Both the position numbers and the translations under genes were made by a program. From positions 1,309,501 through 1,373,500 of the forward strand of contig CM049319.1 of NCBI GenBank assembly GCA_026874595.1: a DNA stretch of 64,000 nt, written 5' to 3'. The stretch comes from Sipunculus nudus. Lineage: Eukaryota > Annelida > Sipuncula > Golfingiida > Sipunculidae. This document shows, in pieces, positions 1 to 11,499 of this stretch (positions within the stretch are counted from its first letter, which is position 1; every line of letters begins with the position of its first letter). The notes under the pieces were generated by a model, which saw nothing but the letters and a program-made list of their open reading frames with translations, did not search any database and was not told the origin of the DNA.

Positions 1-2324
1 TCATTCTTTTATACATTTTCTATGAACATACCAAAAATTAGGTCAGTATTGAGTATTATTTTGAAGTTATGGGCCAACACATAATGCAATTTTTAAAAAA
101 TCAGGAAATATATTTACTCACATGAGAATTGCTGAACCTAGAGACCTTTTTTCAGGAATATAACTTTATTTAATCAAAATTCAATTGTTTACCCAAAATT
201 AGATCTGAATTTTGCAAATTTTTCAAGTTATTAGCATAAATAAAAAACAATACCTTAAATTTTGTCCAACTTTGGCACTGTTGATTTAATTTTCCCAGCA
301 TATATGCATAAGGATTTAATCTTTTAAAATCTGAACTTTCAAAAGAAATTGATTGGAATGAATAGCTTTTATTCATGTTTTCACACACCATGTCAAGTGT
401 TGTTTACATCTAGCCCACCTAGTAGTACAGCCTTCACTTGCATTATGTAACCCACCTCAGGCAGCTTACCTTGGCCCAGCTTGGCCACTACTAGCAGGCT
501 TCCCCTCGCCCTGCACTCATCCCCCCCCCCCCCCCCCCCGTCTGGTGCATAAACTAGATGAATGTTATAATTTTTCTGTATTTTATTTTATTCTTGGACA
601 TGCTACATTTTAGATTTTGTATTGAACCACCAGGGTTACAATGATTAAAGTGTACATTTAATTGTGTCCACAAAGTGGTGTATTGCTGTGAAAGTCTGGA
701 TGTTCATGAGATAAGTAATTCCTTACTTCAGTAGAGTAAAAACTTCACCAGGTGTGAAATTGACTATTAATTCCAGTAATTGATTAAAACTGGGATAGTA
801 ATTAGCACAATGATATTGTTTGTCCCTCATTCAACCAACAGTGTGTATACTTTATTTGAAAAGATGTTTTATTTTGTCAAATTTACTTTTATTTTATTTT
901 GGTGAATAAAATTAAGCATGTCCTGAAAACTCCAATATGCAAAACTTTTTAATAGTGATTCGAGGAATATTCTTGTAGATGCCATGTTGTGGCATTATTT
1001 TCTTTTAAAATCAGTTTAAACATTTATGATTTAAAAATAATAAAATATATGTGTATGCATAATATGACCCAATGTTTTTTACTCTGTATATATAATGAAT
1101 GATTGCAACTTTTGCAACAATTCTAATATTTTAACTTATATTTTCAGGTTTTTTAATTAAAAATTTATAAACCTGTAAATAAAAAAATGATACAGATAAA
1201 AACTTCTTAATGGAAAAAGTGGATCTGCTTAAAAAAATAGGATTATATATAAACTTAAATGCATTATTCTCTTGAAAGTGAAATAAAGGTATTAGTCCAT
1301 TCTGTCCACTTGCCTGTCTATCTGTAAATTTTCGTATGCAACACAGTATCTCAAAACTTTTACTGTTTTTCTTCATGACAGTCTTGTCAGAGTATTAGTT
1401 TGCAATCATATATTTAGAACTTTACTATAACCAAGTAGGAGGGCCCCTTTCCTCTTAGCTTTTCATATTCTTATATAAATGAAAAACATTACAATAGAAT
1501 ATTTCTACATCCACCTTTGTGCTGCCCTCACTTTTCCCTTCTCCGAACCCCATCCCAAAGTCAGCCTCAGTAAGCAAGAACAAGATGAATTAGATATACT
1601 CATACTTTAATATTTTGTATAACTATTCGTCCATAGGTACCTATGTACATGCCAGAAATTATGTCAATATTGTGTAATATGTAGACATAGTGGGCATCAC
1701 AATAATGTACCTTGTCAAGATTAAAGAGATATTGTGTCATACAGTCACAAATTCATAAATCACTTCATCAGCATAGTTAATCATAACATCATATCTGTCA
1801 AATTGAAAGCTTGCAGACTACCATAAACTTTAGATCCTTCAACAAATAGCCTTATCATCATTCTACTACTGCTTATTACTGCTGTCATTGCATTCATATT
1901 TGCTCAAATATATCACAATTTTCAACCCCTCCTAAATAAATAAAAAATAAACCACTATTTTTGACTCTATTAATCCATCAGTCAGGTAATTTCATTTATC
2001 ATTTACTCATATATTACATTACATTCCTTTATAATAGCCCAACATGTCCATGATATTCATAAGCTTTATCGACTCGATATAGTATCACAGTGGAGAAACA
2101 TTTATAGTCCCAATCATGATCAGCTGAGGGCCGTGACCCATGGGTCCCTTGTTTTGTTATGTAATCATAAACAAAGAATGACCTTTCTATAGCCTAACTG
2201 TTTGCATATGACTGGCCTCTGTTTATAGTGTATGAGAGGATAACAAGATTGTATATGTTGATATGATTACTATACCAGACCAGTCTGTGTACCTGGCTTT
2301 TCATATGAATATTATTGTTGACAG
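1..2324 (+). other. Intronic sequence upstream of the first visible ZNF143-type exon
   Basis: AT-rich sequence with no open frame I can tie to a protein family. It holds a 19-base C run (521-539) and a short dispersed-repeat end at 2116-2158 containing cagctgag and tgacccatgggtc, also seen near 13,900. It ends in a splice acceptor (acag before 2325). It is most likely part of an intron, with earlier exons outside the window. Confidence 0.6.
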
Positions 2325-2432
2325 GTGACAGGGGACCAGCTGATGCAACAGCAACAACAGTTGGTACAGGCAGGTGGTTCTGGTTCTGACCATCAGGTTG
2401 CAACACAAGCTAATCAACAAGGACCTCCAATT
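2325..2432 (+). CDS. ZNF143: ZNF143-type exon a: glutamine-rich segment before the fingers
   Basis: Acceptor acag precedes 2325 and donor gtaagt follows 2432. It encodes 36 residues in phase 0, starting VTGDQLMQQQQQLVQAGG and ending QQGPPI. The glutamine-rich composition resembles the activation region N-terminal to the fingers in this family. No domain is recognisable from this exon alone; assignment rests on strand, phase and position. Confidence 0.8.
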
Positions 2433-2736
2433 GTAAGTAATATCAGAAATATTTATAATACTTAATATTTGTTAGTTCCTTATTTCTCATTTTATGGTTA
2501 AAAAAATTCTTTGAAGATTACAATGATAGCTTCTGTAATGACTGCCTGAAGTGACCAATTTTGATGTATCTTTACAGAATATCACATTGAAAGAACAATA
2601 AAAACAAATCCCAATAATTCTAAGAGCTAATTGATATGAATTTGATTGAATTTTTATGATCTGAAATGTCCCATGGATAAATAATACTGAAATGGTTCAT
2701 TTGATATTGAATAGAAGAACTATTTATAATTAACAG

Positions 2737-2862
2737 AAGGTGCATGTGAGCCTGTGTCAGCCCCGAGCGGGAGGAGAGAAGGCTATCAGTCTGGGAGAGA
2801 AGGCTTACAGGTGTCCGTATGAAGGCTGTGGCAGGCTCTATACAACATTTCATCATCTCAAG
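2737..2862 (+). CDS. ZNF143: ZNF143-type exon b: start of zinc finger 1
   Basis: Acceptor aacag and donor gtatgt; 42 codons in phase 0. It encodes [23 protein letters not shown], the two cysteines and helix of finger 1 up to the splice; the histidines come from the next exon (VHERSH). The 3' part of this exon together with its donor is repeated four more times in the following intron (2901-3310), in progressively decayed form. Confidence 0.92.
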
Positions 2863-3310
2863 GTATGTCAAATCTTACTTATACGTATGAAATATAAAGC
2901 CTGGGAGAGAAGGCTTACTTGTGTACATATGAAGTCTGTTGGAGGCTCTATACAACATTTCATCATCTCAAGGTATGTTAAATATTACATATACGTATCA
3001 AATATAAATACCTGGGAGAGAAGGCTTACTTGTGTACATATGAAGTCTGTGGAAGGCTCAAAACATTGTTTCATAATCTTAAAGTTTGTCATCTTACTAA
3101 TCAGTATAACAAGTATCAAATATAAAGCCTGTGGGAGAAGGCTGACTGGAGTCCATATGATGGCTGTGGTCAGGCTCTATACAACATTTCATCATCTCAA
3201 TGTATGTTAAATTTTATGAATATCAAATATAAAGCCTGTGGGAGAAGGCTGACTGGAGTCCATATGATGGCTGTGGTGGGCTCTGTAAAATGTTTCATCA
3301 CTTCAAGTTA
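2791..3310 (+). repeat. Tandem copies of the finger-1 exon tail plus donor (decayed exon copies)
   Basis: The real exon tail begins ctgggagagaagg at 2791. Copies follow at about 2901, 3012, 3127 and 3235 (period about 107-118 bp), each comprising exon tail and about 40 bp of intron. Copy 1 (2901-2972) still encodes a finger-like [18 protein letters not shown] and keeps a gtatgt donor. Copy 2 keeps the frame but has lost the donor (aagtttgt). Copies 3 and 4 have lost the first cysteine, and copy 3 also has a one-base insertion. None has a convincing acceptor, so I read them as non-coding relics. Confidence 0.88.
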
Positions 3311-3516
3311 TGCTTTCCTTATTGGAGTAATGTGGAGTGTTAGTAACAAAAAGAGAAGATTTCATCAGGATCTCACTTGTTATAAGCCAAGTTATAGGCT
3401 CAGGCATACAGGTGAATGGTTATATCAGAAGTGTCGAAACCTGTACATGTACCAAAACAGTGATTAAGCTGATAATTCATAGTCATGTACTTGTATTTTA
3501 ACAATTGTTATCTCAG

Positions 3517-3718
3517 GTACATGAGAGGTCCCACACAGGAGACAGACCGTTCAAATGCGAGTACCCGAGCTGTGAGAAGGCTTTTGCCACAGGTTACGGT
3601 CTTAAAAGCCACACACGTGTTCATACAGGGGAGAAACCTTACAAGTGCCCAGAGGAGTCATGTAACAAAGCATTCAAGACGTCCGGTGACCTGCAGAAAC
3701 ATATAAGGATACACACAG
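3517..3718 (+). CDS. ZNF143: ZNF143-type exon c: zinc fingers 1 (end), 2 and 3
   Basis: Acceptor ctcag before 3517; donor gtagga after 3718. It encodes [14 protein letters not shown], then finger 2 ([19 protein letters not shown]) and finger 3 ([19 protein letters not shown]), closing with the linker RIHTG split in phase 1. The bases of that last linker are the seed of the large tandem array that begins at the donor. Confidence 0.95.
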
Positions 3719-6478
3719 GTAGGATAAAACACACAGGTAAAGCAATATACACAGGTAGGGTTATACACAAAGGTAAAGTTATACACACAGGCAGAGTAAT
3801 ACACACAGGTGGGCAAAACTAACAGGTAAAGTTATACACACATGTTGGGTAATATATGCAGGTAGAGTTATATACACAGGAAGGGTAATACATGCAGGTA
3901 GAGTTATATACACAGGGAGGGTAAAACATGCAGGTAGAGTTATATACACAGGGAGGGTAATATATGCAGGTAGAGTTATATACACAGGGAGGGCAATACA
4001 TGCAGTAAGGGAAATACACACAGGTAGGGTAATACACACAGGTAGGGTAATACATGCACATAAAGTTATACACACAGGTTGGCAAAACACACAGCTAAAG
4101 TTATACACACATGTTGGGTAATACATGCAGGTAAAGTTATATACACAGGGAGGGTAATACATGCAGGTAGAGTTATATACACAGGGAGGGTAATACATGC
4201 AGGTAGAGTTATATACACAGGGAGGGCAATACATGCAGGTAGAGTTATATACACAGGCAGGGCAATACATGCAGGTAGTGTTATATACACAGGGAGGGTA
4301 ATACATGCAGGTAGAGTTATATACACAGGGAGGGTAATACATGCAGGTAGAGTTATATACACAGGGAGGGTAATACATGCAGGTAGAGTTATATACACAG
4401 GGAGGGTAATACATGTAGGTAGAGTTATATACACAGGGAGGGTAATACACGCAGGTAGAGTTATATACACAGGGAGGGTAATACATGCAGGTAGAGTTAT
4501 ATACACAGGGAGGGTAATACATGCAGGTAGAGTTATATACACAGGGAGGGTAATACATGCAGGTAGAGTTATATACACAGGGAGGGTAATACATGCAGGT
4601 AGAGTTATATACACAGGGAGGGTAATACATGCAGGTAGAGTTATATACACAGGGAGGGTAATACATGCAGGTAGAGTTATATACACAGGGAGGGTAATAC
4701 ATGCAGGTAGAGTTATATACAAAGGGAGGGCAATACATGCAGGTAGAGTTATATACACAGGGAGGGTAATACATGCAGGTAGAGTTATATACACAGGGAG
4801 GGTAATACACGCAGGCAGAGTTATATACACAGGGAGGGCAATACACGCAGGTAGAGTTATATACACAGGGAGGGTAATACATGCAGGTAGAGTTATATAC
4901 ACAGGGAGGGTAATACATGCAGGTAGAGTTATATACACAGGGAGGGTAATACATGCAGGTCGAGTTATATACACAGGGAAGGCAATACATGCAGGTAGAG
5001 TTATATACACAGGGAGGGCAATACATGCAGGTAGAGTTATATACAAAGGGAGGGCAATACATGCAGGTAGAGTTATATACACAGGGAGGGCAATACATGC
5101 AGGTAGAGTTATATACACAGGGAAGGCAATACATGCAGGTAGAGTTATATACACAGGGAGGGTAATACATGCAGGTAGAGTTATATACACAGGGAGGGTA
5201 ATACACGCAGGCAGAGTTATATACACAGGGAGGGCAATACACGCAGGTAGAGTTATATACACAGGGAGGGTAATACATGCAGGTAGAGTTATATACACAG
5301 GGAGGGTAATACATGCAGGTAGAGTTATATACACAGGGAGGGTAATACATGCAGGTAGAGTTATATACACAGGGAAGGCAATACATGCAGGTAGAGTTAT
5401 ATACACAGGGAGGGCAATACATGCAGGTAGAGTTATATACAAAGGGAGGGCAATACATGCAGGTAGAGTTATATACACAGGGAGGGCAATACATGCAGGT
5501 AGAGTTATATACACAGGGAAGGCAATACATGCAGGTAGAGTTATATACACAGGGAGGGCAATACATGCAGGTAGAGTTATATACACAGGGAGGGTAATAC
5601 ATGCAGGTAGATTTATATACACAGGGAGGGTAATACATGCAGGTAGAGTTATATACACAGGGAGGGTAATACATGCAGGTAGAGTTATATACACAGGGAG
5701 GGTAATACATGCAGGTAGAGTTATATACCAAGGAGGGTAATACATGCAGGTAGAGTTATATACCAAGGAGGGTAATACATGCAGGTAGAGTTATATACAC
5801 AGGGAGGGTAATACATGCAGGTAGAGTTATATACACAGGGAGGGTAATACATGCAGGTAGAGTTATATACACAGGGAGGGTAATACATGCAGGTAGAGTT
5901 ATATACACAGGGAGGGTAATACATGCAGGTAGAGTTATATACACAGGGAGGGTAATACATGCAGGTAGAGTTATATACACAGGGAGGGTAATACACGCAG
6001 GTAGAGTTATATACACAGGGAGGGTAATACACGCAGGTAGAGTTATATACACAGGGAGGGTAAAACACGCAGGTAGAGTTATATACACAGGGAGGGTAAA
6101 ACATGCAGGTAGAGTTATATACACAGGGAGGGTAAAACACGCAGGTAGAGTCATATACACAGGGAGGGTAAAACACGCAGGTAGAGTTATATACACAGGG
6201 AGGGTAATACATGCAGGTAGAGTTATATACACAGGGAGGGTAATACATGCAGGTAGAGTTATATACACAGGGAGGGCAATACATGCAGGTAGAGTTATAT
6301 ACACAGGGAGGGTAAAACATGCAGGTAGAGTTATATACACAGGGAGGGTAATACATGCAGGTAGAGTTATATACACAGGGAGGGTAATACATGCAGGTAG
6401 AGTTATATACACAGGGAGGGTAATACATGCAGGTAGAGTTATATACACAGGTAGGGTAATACACACAGGCAAGGTAGT
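3719..6478. repeat. Array A: 18/36-bp minisatellite starting at the exon c splice donor
   Basis: The intron opens with 18-bp units that each end in acacag or a close variant and are followed by gta, matching the last 18 bases of exon c plus its donor. Further in, the unit becomes a 36-bp dimer: one half begins gtagagtta and ends acacag, the other begins ggaggg and ends catgcag. There are about 75 dimers, with variants such as ataca-c-gcag and gggcaat clustering in blocks that point to secondary block duplication (for example 4,790-5,160 and 5,190-5,560). The unit is a multiple of three without stops, so frames stay open for hundreds of codons on both strands. In the host frame it reads as repeats of the zinc-finger linker (KHTG, IYTG, IHTG). 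Confidence 0.97.
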
Positions 6479-7151
6479 TGTAGTTGCAGTTACTATGTGC
6501 AGTAGGATAGTGCTACTGCTGCCCTCTACTTATGTGCCAGGAAACCAAATTGATAACCAACATGAAGGTCTCGGCAGCTTACAATAGTATGCTGGACTTT
6601 CTACTATGGATCATCAGGGATTTTTCTGAAAGAGGGCTCACACATAGCAGATGTTGTCCACAATTTTAACATAAGGAACTACATAATGAGTGATCAGGAA
6701 AAATTGGGAGGAAATCAGTAGTGAGACAAGATCACTGAGAGCTCAGGAATTTTTAACATAATCAAGTATTTCCTGATTTTTTTGGGGTTGAGTGGTGTAA
6801 GGATAACATTAGGACACATCTGGATACATTGGTAGACTTTGGTAAACCCTACTGTTAACTCAATGTTTATAAGTCTCTCAAGATACAGTGGAACCCTGCC
6901 TTGGGACCTCCAGACAATTGCGACCATCCCCGCAATAACGATTACTTTTCCTGGTCCTGAATATATGATTCACGTAATCTAGAATTTCACAAAAAAGACC
7001 ACCCCCAAATTATGACCACTATGGTCAGTCCGCAAGATGGTCGTAATTGTGGGGTTCCAGCATTTTTACTGTTTTTGCTATTTTTCATCATTCTTTATCA
7101 TCAGGGTAACTTTATTTCCACATTCTGATGGCTGTGATCTGTGCGTTTTAG
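6479..7151 (+). other. Rest of intron c with a MITE-like element
   Basis: Between the array and exon d there is no coding signal. 6,886-7,062 is a small inverted-repeat element (separate entry). The tract before exon d (7,060-7,150) is T-rich and provides the acceptor at 7150-7151. Confidence 0.6.
6886..7062. mobile_element. MITE-like inverted-repeat element
   Basis: It starts cagtggaaccc directly after a TA and ends ggggttccagca. Internal parts also pair (ttgcgaccatc near the left, gatggtcgtaattg near the right). Length is about 177 bp with no coding capacity. CAGTGGAACC termini next to TA occur in many pogo/Tigger-like non-autonomous elements; that family assignment is inference, and the right end is imperfect. 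Confidence 0.5.
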
Positions 7152-7331
7152 GGGAGCGACCATTTAAATGCCCTTTTGAGGGTTGTGACAAGTCTTTCAC
7201 CACCTCCAATATCAGGAAAGTCCACATCCGCACGCACACGGGGGAGCGGCCCTACATCTGTAACCATGAAGGGTGTGGAAGAGCGTTCGCCAGCGCTACA
7301 AATTATAAAAACCATATCCGAATTCACACAG
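7152..7331 (+). CDS. ZNF143: ZNF143-type exon d: zinc fingers 4 and 5
   Basis: Acceptor tttag before 7152, donor gtaagc after 7331, phase 1 at both ends. It encodes [19 protein letters not shown] (finger 4) and [19 protein letters not shown] (finger 5), ending RIHTG. The linkers are canonical HTGERP. Confidence 0.95.
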
Positions 7332-7815
7332 GTAAGCACTTTTCATTTTGAAAATTGTTAAGTCTCCTTCCTTATCTAAGATTCTGAGTATCTCTTGCTT
7401 TTATTTTACATAGTTATTTATCTAGACTAAATTTATATACAAAAATCAAAGCCCCCTGGACTGAGATTGTTCTGCTTTGAACAAACTTATAACTGTTGCA
7501 TGTCTTTTGTACCTTTGGTGGAGATATACATGTAATATTAAACAAGTAAAACATTGGAGGAGTTCAACATGTGATGATGGAGTTACATTTGGTTGAAGGG
7601 TCCAAAGAAAATTATATCACTTCAGATGTTCAACATAAGGCATTGGATTAAGAAGGATTTTATTTAGTCCTGCAGGGACTTACAACTGGAACATTGGAAG
7701 AGAAATGATGTCATATCAGTTTGATATGTCGGTGATTTGTGCAGAATGATGTTCATTAGATATTGACGAAGCTGGTATGTGCTTGGTCTCCATAATCTTA
7801 ATTTGATCATTTCAG
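7332..7815 (+). other. ZNF143-type intron d
   Basis: 484 bp intron with gtaagc and ttcag ends. I see nothing else in it. Confidence 0.8.
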
Positions 7816-8055
7816 GGGAGAAGCCGTATGTGTGTACAGTAGATGGATGTGGCAAGAGATTTACAGAATACTCAAGTCTGTACAAGCATCATGTAGTTCA
7901 CACGCTCACCAAACCCTACTCTTGTAACCACTGTGGGAAAACATACAGACAGACATCCACCCTTGCCATGCACAAAAGGACAGCGCACGGCGAGGACACG
8001 GTCATCGACATCGATATACACCTGGCCAATCAGCAGGACATGTTACCTGAGAACT
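7816..8055 (+). CDS. ZNF143: ZNF143-type exon e: zinc fingers 6 and 7 and post-finger acidic stretch
   Basis: Acceptor ttcag before 7816; donor gtaagt after 8055. It encodes [20 protein letters not shown] (finger 6) and the shorter [17 protein letters not shown] (finger 7, CX2C spacing). The family hallmark AHGE follows, then an acidic [20 protein letters not shown]. Finger 7 has the short cysteine spacing typical of the last finger in this family. Confidence 0.95.
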
Positions 8056-9194
8056 GTAAGTTGTTAATTATTGGGGCTGTAAAGAAATATTTCTCCTACC
8101 GGTTTCTGTGGTCAGGGGTACAGCAGAGACTCAAAGTCGGGAGATCATGAGTGAATCTCAGCCCAGGAGAGGTGAGATTTTTCACGGTCCGCCACCACCC
8201 AGGGTAAGCGCTCTGCAGGCTTAATGGGGAGACTATGCCAGCAATCATGTTTCACTCACAAACTCTCATTGATTTTTAAATATCTTCACCTTCTCATTAA
8301 TAAATTCCTCTTAATTTCTAGATCATTAATCAAATTCTTTGTTTGCTGTGCTTTGGACAAAGTGTGTAGAAATAACATCTCAAATGACCCTTTTTGTTGA
8401 TTTATTCTTGTGGCTGTTTGCAGATTGTTTCTCACCAATCACATTTCACCTAATATGTGCTATATATCACTGAGAGACAAATTTTTAAATGTTAGATATC
8501 CCTTTCCAAAATAAGATCAGATATCACCAACACACTACCCAGAAATCTGAGGTGTCTTATTATTCTAACAGGAAATTTCCTTGTATATTTTTGTATGGTA
8601 AAGAGTGTACAGGATGACCAGTCTGTCTTGTCCCAACAGGTGCTATGTATCTGTATTGACCAGCTGTTGACTGACCTTCAGACTGACACACTACATGTAA
8701 TAATAATGATAATGGGCACACAGTGGCAATACGCAGTGTCAGTTTGAAATATACCATTAACCTTGCTTTCATTTTGATTTTCTTCCTTCAAACTGTTCAT
8801 ATGAGGGCAGTTTATATTTTATTTTATAAGTTACACTTTTAATAATTCACCACGTGAGTTCTGTGGTATAGGTAGTCAAAGGGGGAAGTCAAACAGAAAA
8901 GTAAATTACCAACAAGAAAGCATATCAATAGTAGCACTGTGTCTCTGTCCAGTTAGCTTGAGGGTCACATTAAGCATTTGGATCTCATTTTGGTCCATTT
9001 TATGCAACCATTAGGTGTAACATCAGTGTTCCAGACAGTTCCAGATATTGCTTCACCAGACAATGTTTAACTGACTGACACCGGTCTTCTGTAACTGTCG
9101 ATCCCATACAGGTTCATGCGAGTAGATTTAGGTGAAATAGGGTTATATGTTATGATGTATGTAATTTATAGTCATATGGTTTCCATGGTGACAG
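8056..9194 (+). other. ZNF143-type intron e
   Basis: 1,139 bp intron, gtaagt to gacag. No coding signal or array; nothing distinctive seen. Confidence 0.75.
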
Positions 9195-9313
9195 ATGAGC
9201 ATGAACCTCCTCAGAAACAGCCTCATCTCCAGCTTCAGGGAGGCGTAGCAACGAGTGGAGATGTCACTTCAGGAGCTCTCGTAATTAATACCTCAAGCGC
9301 CACACAACAGCCA
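9195..9313 (+). CDS. ZNF143: ZNF143-type exon f: C-terminal region
   Basis: Acceptor gacag, donor gtaagt; enters in phase 1, leaves in phase 0. It encodes YEHEPPQKQPHLQLQGG followed by a Ser/Thr-rich stretch ending SSATQQP. The PPQKQP motif resembles the PPPK-type stretch after the fingers in vertebrate ZNF143. No folded domain. Confidence 0.85.
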
Positions 9314-10633
9314 GTAAGTGGTATAGATAAATTACATATTCTTAAGGAAGCTGGGAGAAAATGTAAGTTACATAAGACATGTACTTTCTGACTGTTGTAT
9401 TTATATACAACTGGATGTCTACAATGTTTTGTCAAACTTTTCAAAAAATTCCTCAAATATTATATCAGGTAGCATATTATTGTTTGAACCTTCATTTAAT
9501 TATATATTGTGTATCTGCTGAAACATGATGTTGTGACAGGTTTACATTTTATCAAGTATTATTTGTAAAGAAGTAAATTATCTTTCAATCTTAAACTGAA
9601 ATCCTTGGATAATTAGCCGTCCTAGCCACCAAATGTTTCTGGCAAATTTTCTATCCCTACAGGTCCAATCACTGGGAAACACTGCACAAAATTAATTTGT
9701 GCCTGTTCACTGTCCCTTGAGTATCTTTATGCCGTATTTCCTTGCCCTTATTAGTCACTATCAGTAACTCTTTACTCTAATTAAAACTAGTCCCTTGGCA
9801 AATACTGTTTTCATACATTTGGGATAGTACACAGCCTAGTGGTAAGGCTATTGGACAGTGGAACATAAGGACACTCTGCAATCCACATGCAGTCTATTCC
9901 AAAGCTCAAAGTGGAAGTGGAGACTGGAGAGACCCCTCAGCTGATCCTCAGGGACATACCAGTACTCTTGTCTTAGACTGCAGGTTATGACTTCTTGGTT
10001 ATCTGTAACTATGGCTCAAATGTGCAAAATCTAAAAGGATCCTGTTCCTGAGTTCCCTCCTCCTTGTATATACTGAGGCTTGCTTTATATTGGCGAGGCT
10101 GAAATTTCGTGATTTCTGTTTTTTAATGTTGTGCAGGGGTTTCATTTTGTGATTGTAACAGAAGCTATAATCTTAGTACATGCAGTAGCATTTGGATATA
10201 TTTTAAATATATAGAATAAATCCTTCAATACCTCACTCACCACTGGTTCATTCATAAGATTATGACCTGTGTCACAGTGGATATATTCCCTTTGATTACT
10301 ACATGTTTTACAATAACTAACGCTTGCATGCATGGGCCAGTTTCAGTAGAATTCAAAGATACGGTTGATGATATGGTTGTTTCCAGAGGTGTGATAACTA
10401 ATCTGTTTGTAAAGCTGCATCATCCCTTCTTGATCATCTTAGTTGATGAGGCATCTTTTCCCCCGAGGATTTCATATTCACGATCATTTCACATTCATGA
10501 AAATCCCAAAATTAAAACCTTCGCATACAAAAAGGCAACCACAGTAAGTCCATTCCCCAAAGAGGCCTGTTACCTGCTTAATTTATTTTATTTTCCTGTA
10601 TTTGTAAAACACATATAATTTTCTTTTCAACAG
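9314..10633 (+). other. ZNF143-type intron f
   Basis: 1,320 bp intron. Near 9,830-9,860 the string agcctagtggtaaggc resembles a Pol III A-box as in tRNA-derived SINEs, but I could not find a convincing B-box. An open frame at 10,262-10,618 has no recognisable protein features and is treated as chance. Confidence 0.6.
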
Positions 10634-10816
10634 ATGATGGTTACTGGAGAAAATCTCAACATGGCCAACCTGGTGACTGACAGCCAGACATTACAGAATT
10701 TACAACAAAATATAAACGGACAGGGGGGACTCGGCCAGCCAGCTGTGATGGTGGCTGGAGAAAGTGAACAACAGATATACGTGGTCACAGACCCCTCACA
10801 AATACAGTACTTTCAG
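10634..10816 (+). CDS. ZNF143: ZNF143-type exon g: C-terminal activation-type region
   Basis: Acceptor caacag, donor gtaagc, 61 codons in phase 0. It encodes MMVTGENLNMANLVTDSQTL and a glutamine/hydrophobic stretch ending DPSQIQYFQ. Alternating Q and hydrophobic residues fit the C-terminal part of ZNF143, which ends in similar Q-rich sequence. Confidence 0.87.
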
Positions 10817-11499
10817 GTAAGCTGGCTCACTCTCCTGTAAGAAAATGAGTGTCCGTGTATGGGCCAGAAGGAACAGTCCTTGTAGTACATGAAATAAGCA
10901 GTGACACAGAGTAATATCCTAGTAAAATTGAGAGACAAACGTCTACTCCCAGTAATCATCACCAGTTATGGTGTCGATGGTTAATGATTAAGTGACTCCA
11001 ACACAAATAGTTGCACCAACAATTTTCTTTATTCCTGTTCCTGCAGGCATGCAAGCATACTTGAACATTTTCCTACTTCCAACTCACATTAATATGCTAT
11101 TTTATATTTCTTTAGTGCTCACTAGATTGCAGCACATTACTTTCAAGACCCTACTGTGTTCTTATGGAAAGTACTAATATAAGGCAGTCCTTAACCACTA
11201 TATTTGTTTCATTTATAACTGAAATGTGTTTATGATGGGACTTAAAATATTGTGTGTTGCTTCAGTGCATAAAACTAGCACATGTAATTATTGTACATAA
11301 TGGCCTGCAATAGTTATAAATCTGACTAGTGATCAGTAGGCAGTGTGCTATTTTAGACCTGTCAGATCGGTCAGCAGAGTGCTGCTTAAAATGATTTTAT
11401 CCCTTAATTGTTTTACCCCTTCATACCCATGAAAGATCAGTGTAAAAAGGTTGCAATATATATTCTGAAACATTCATTATTACTATGTACTGTTTTAGC

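Noticed and set aside
2901-2972. First decayed copy of the finger-1 exon as a real alternative exon
   Set aside because: The donor and finger cysteines are intact, but there is no pyrimidine tract or good acceptor before it, and read-through from the real exon enters it out of frame.
3779-6472. Very long open frames (up to 650 codons, both strands) that look like a Cys/Tyr-rich or GRVIHAG-repeat protein
   Set aside because: They arise from a 36-bp unit that lacks stops in several frames. They overlap each other on both strands and lie in an intron of the ZNF143-type gene.
9830-10000. tRNA-derived SINE suggested by agcctagtggtaaggc
   Set aside because: An A-box-like string is present, but I found no credible B-box or tail.
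10262-10618. 118-codon + strand frame in intron f of the ZNF143-type gene
   Set aside because: It does not fit the phase of the flanking exons and lacks family resemblance; probably intronic.
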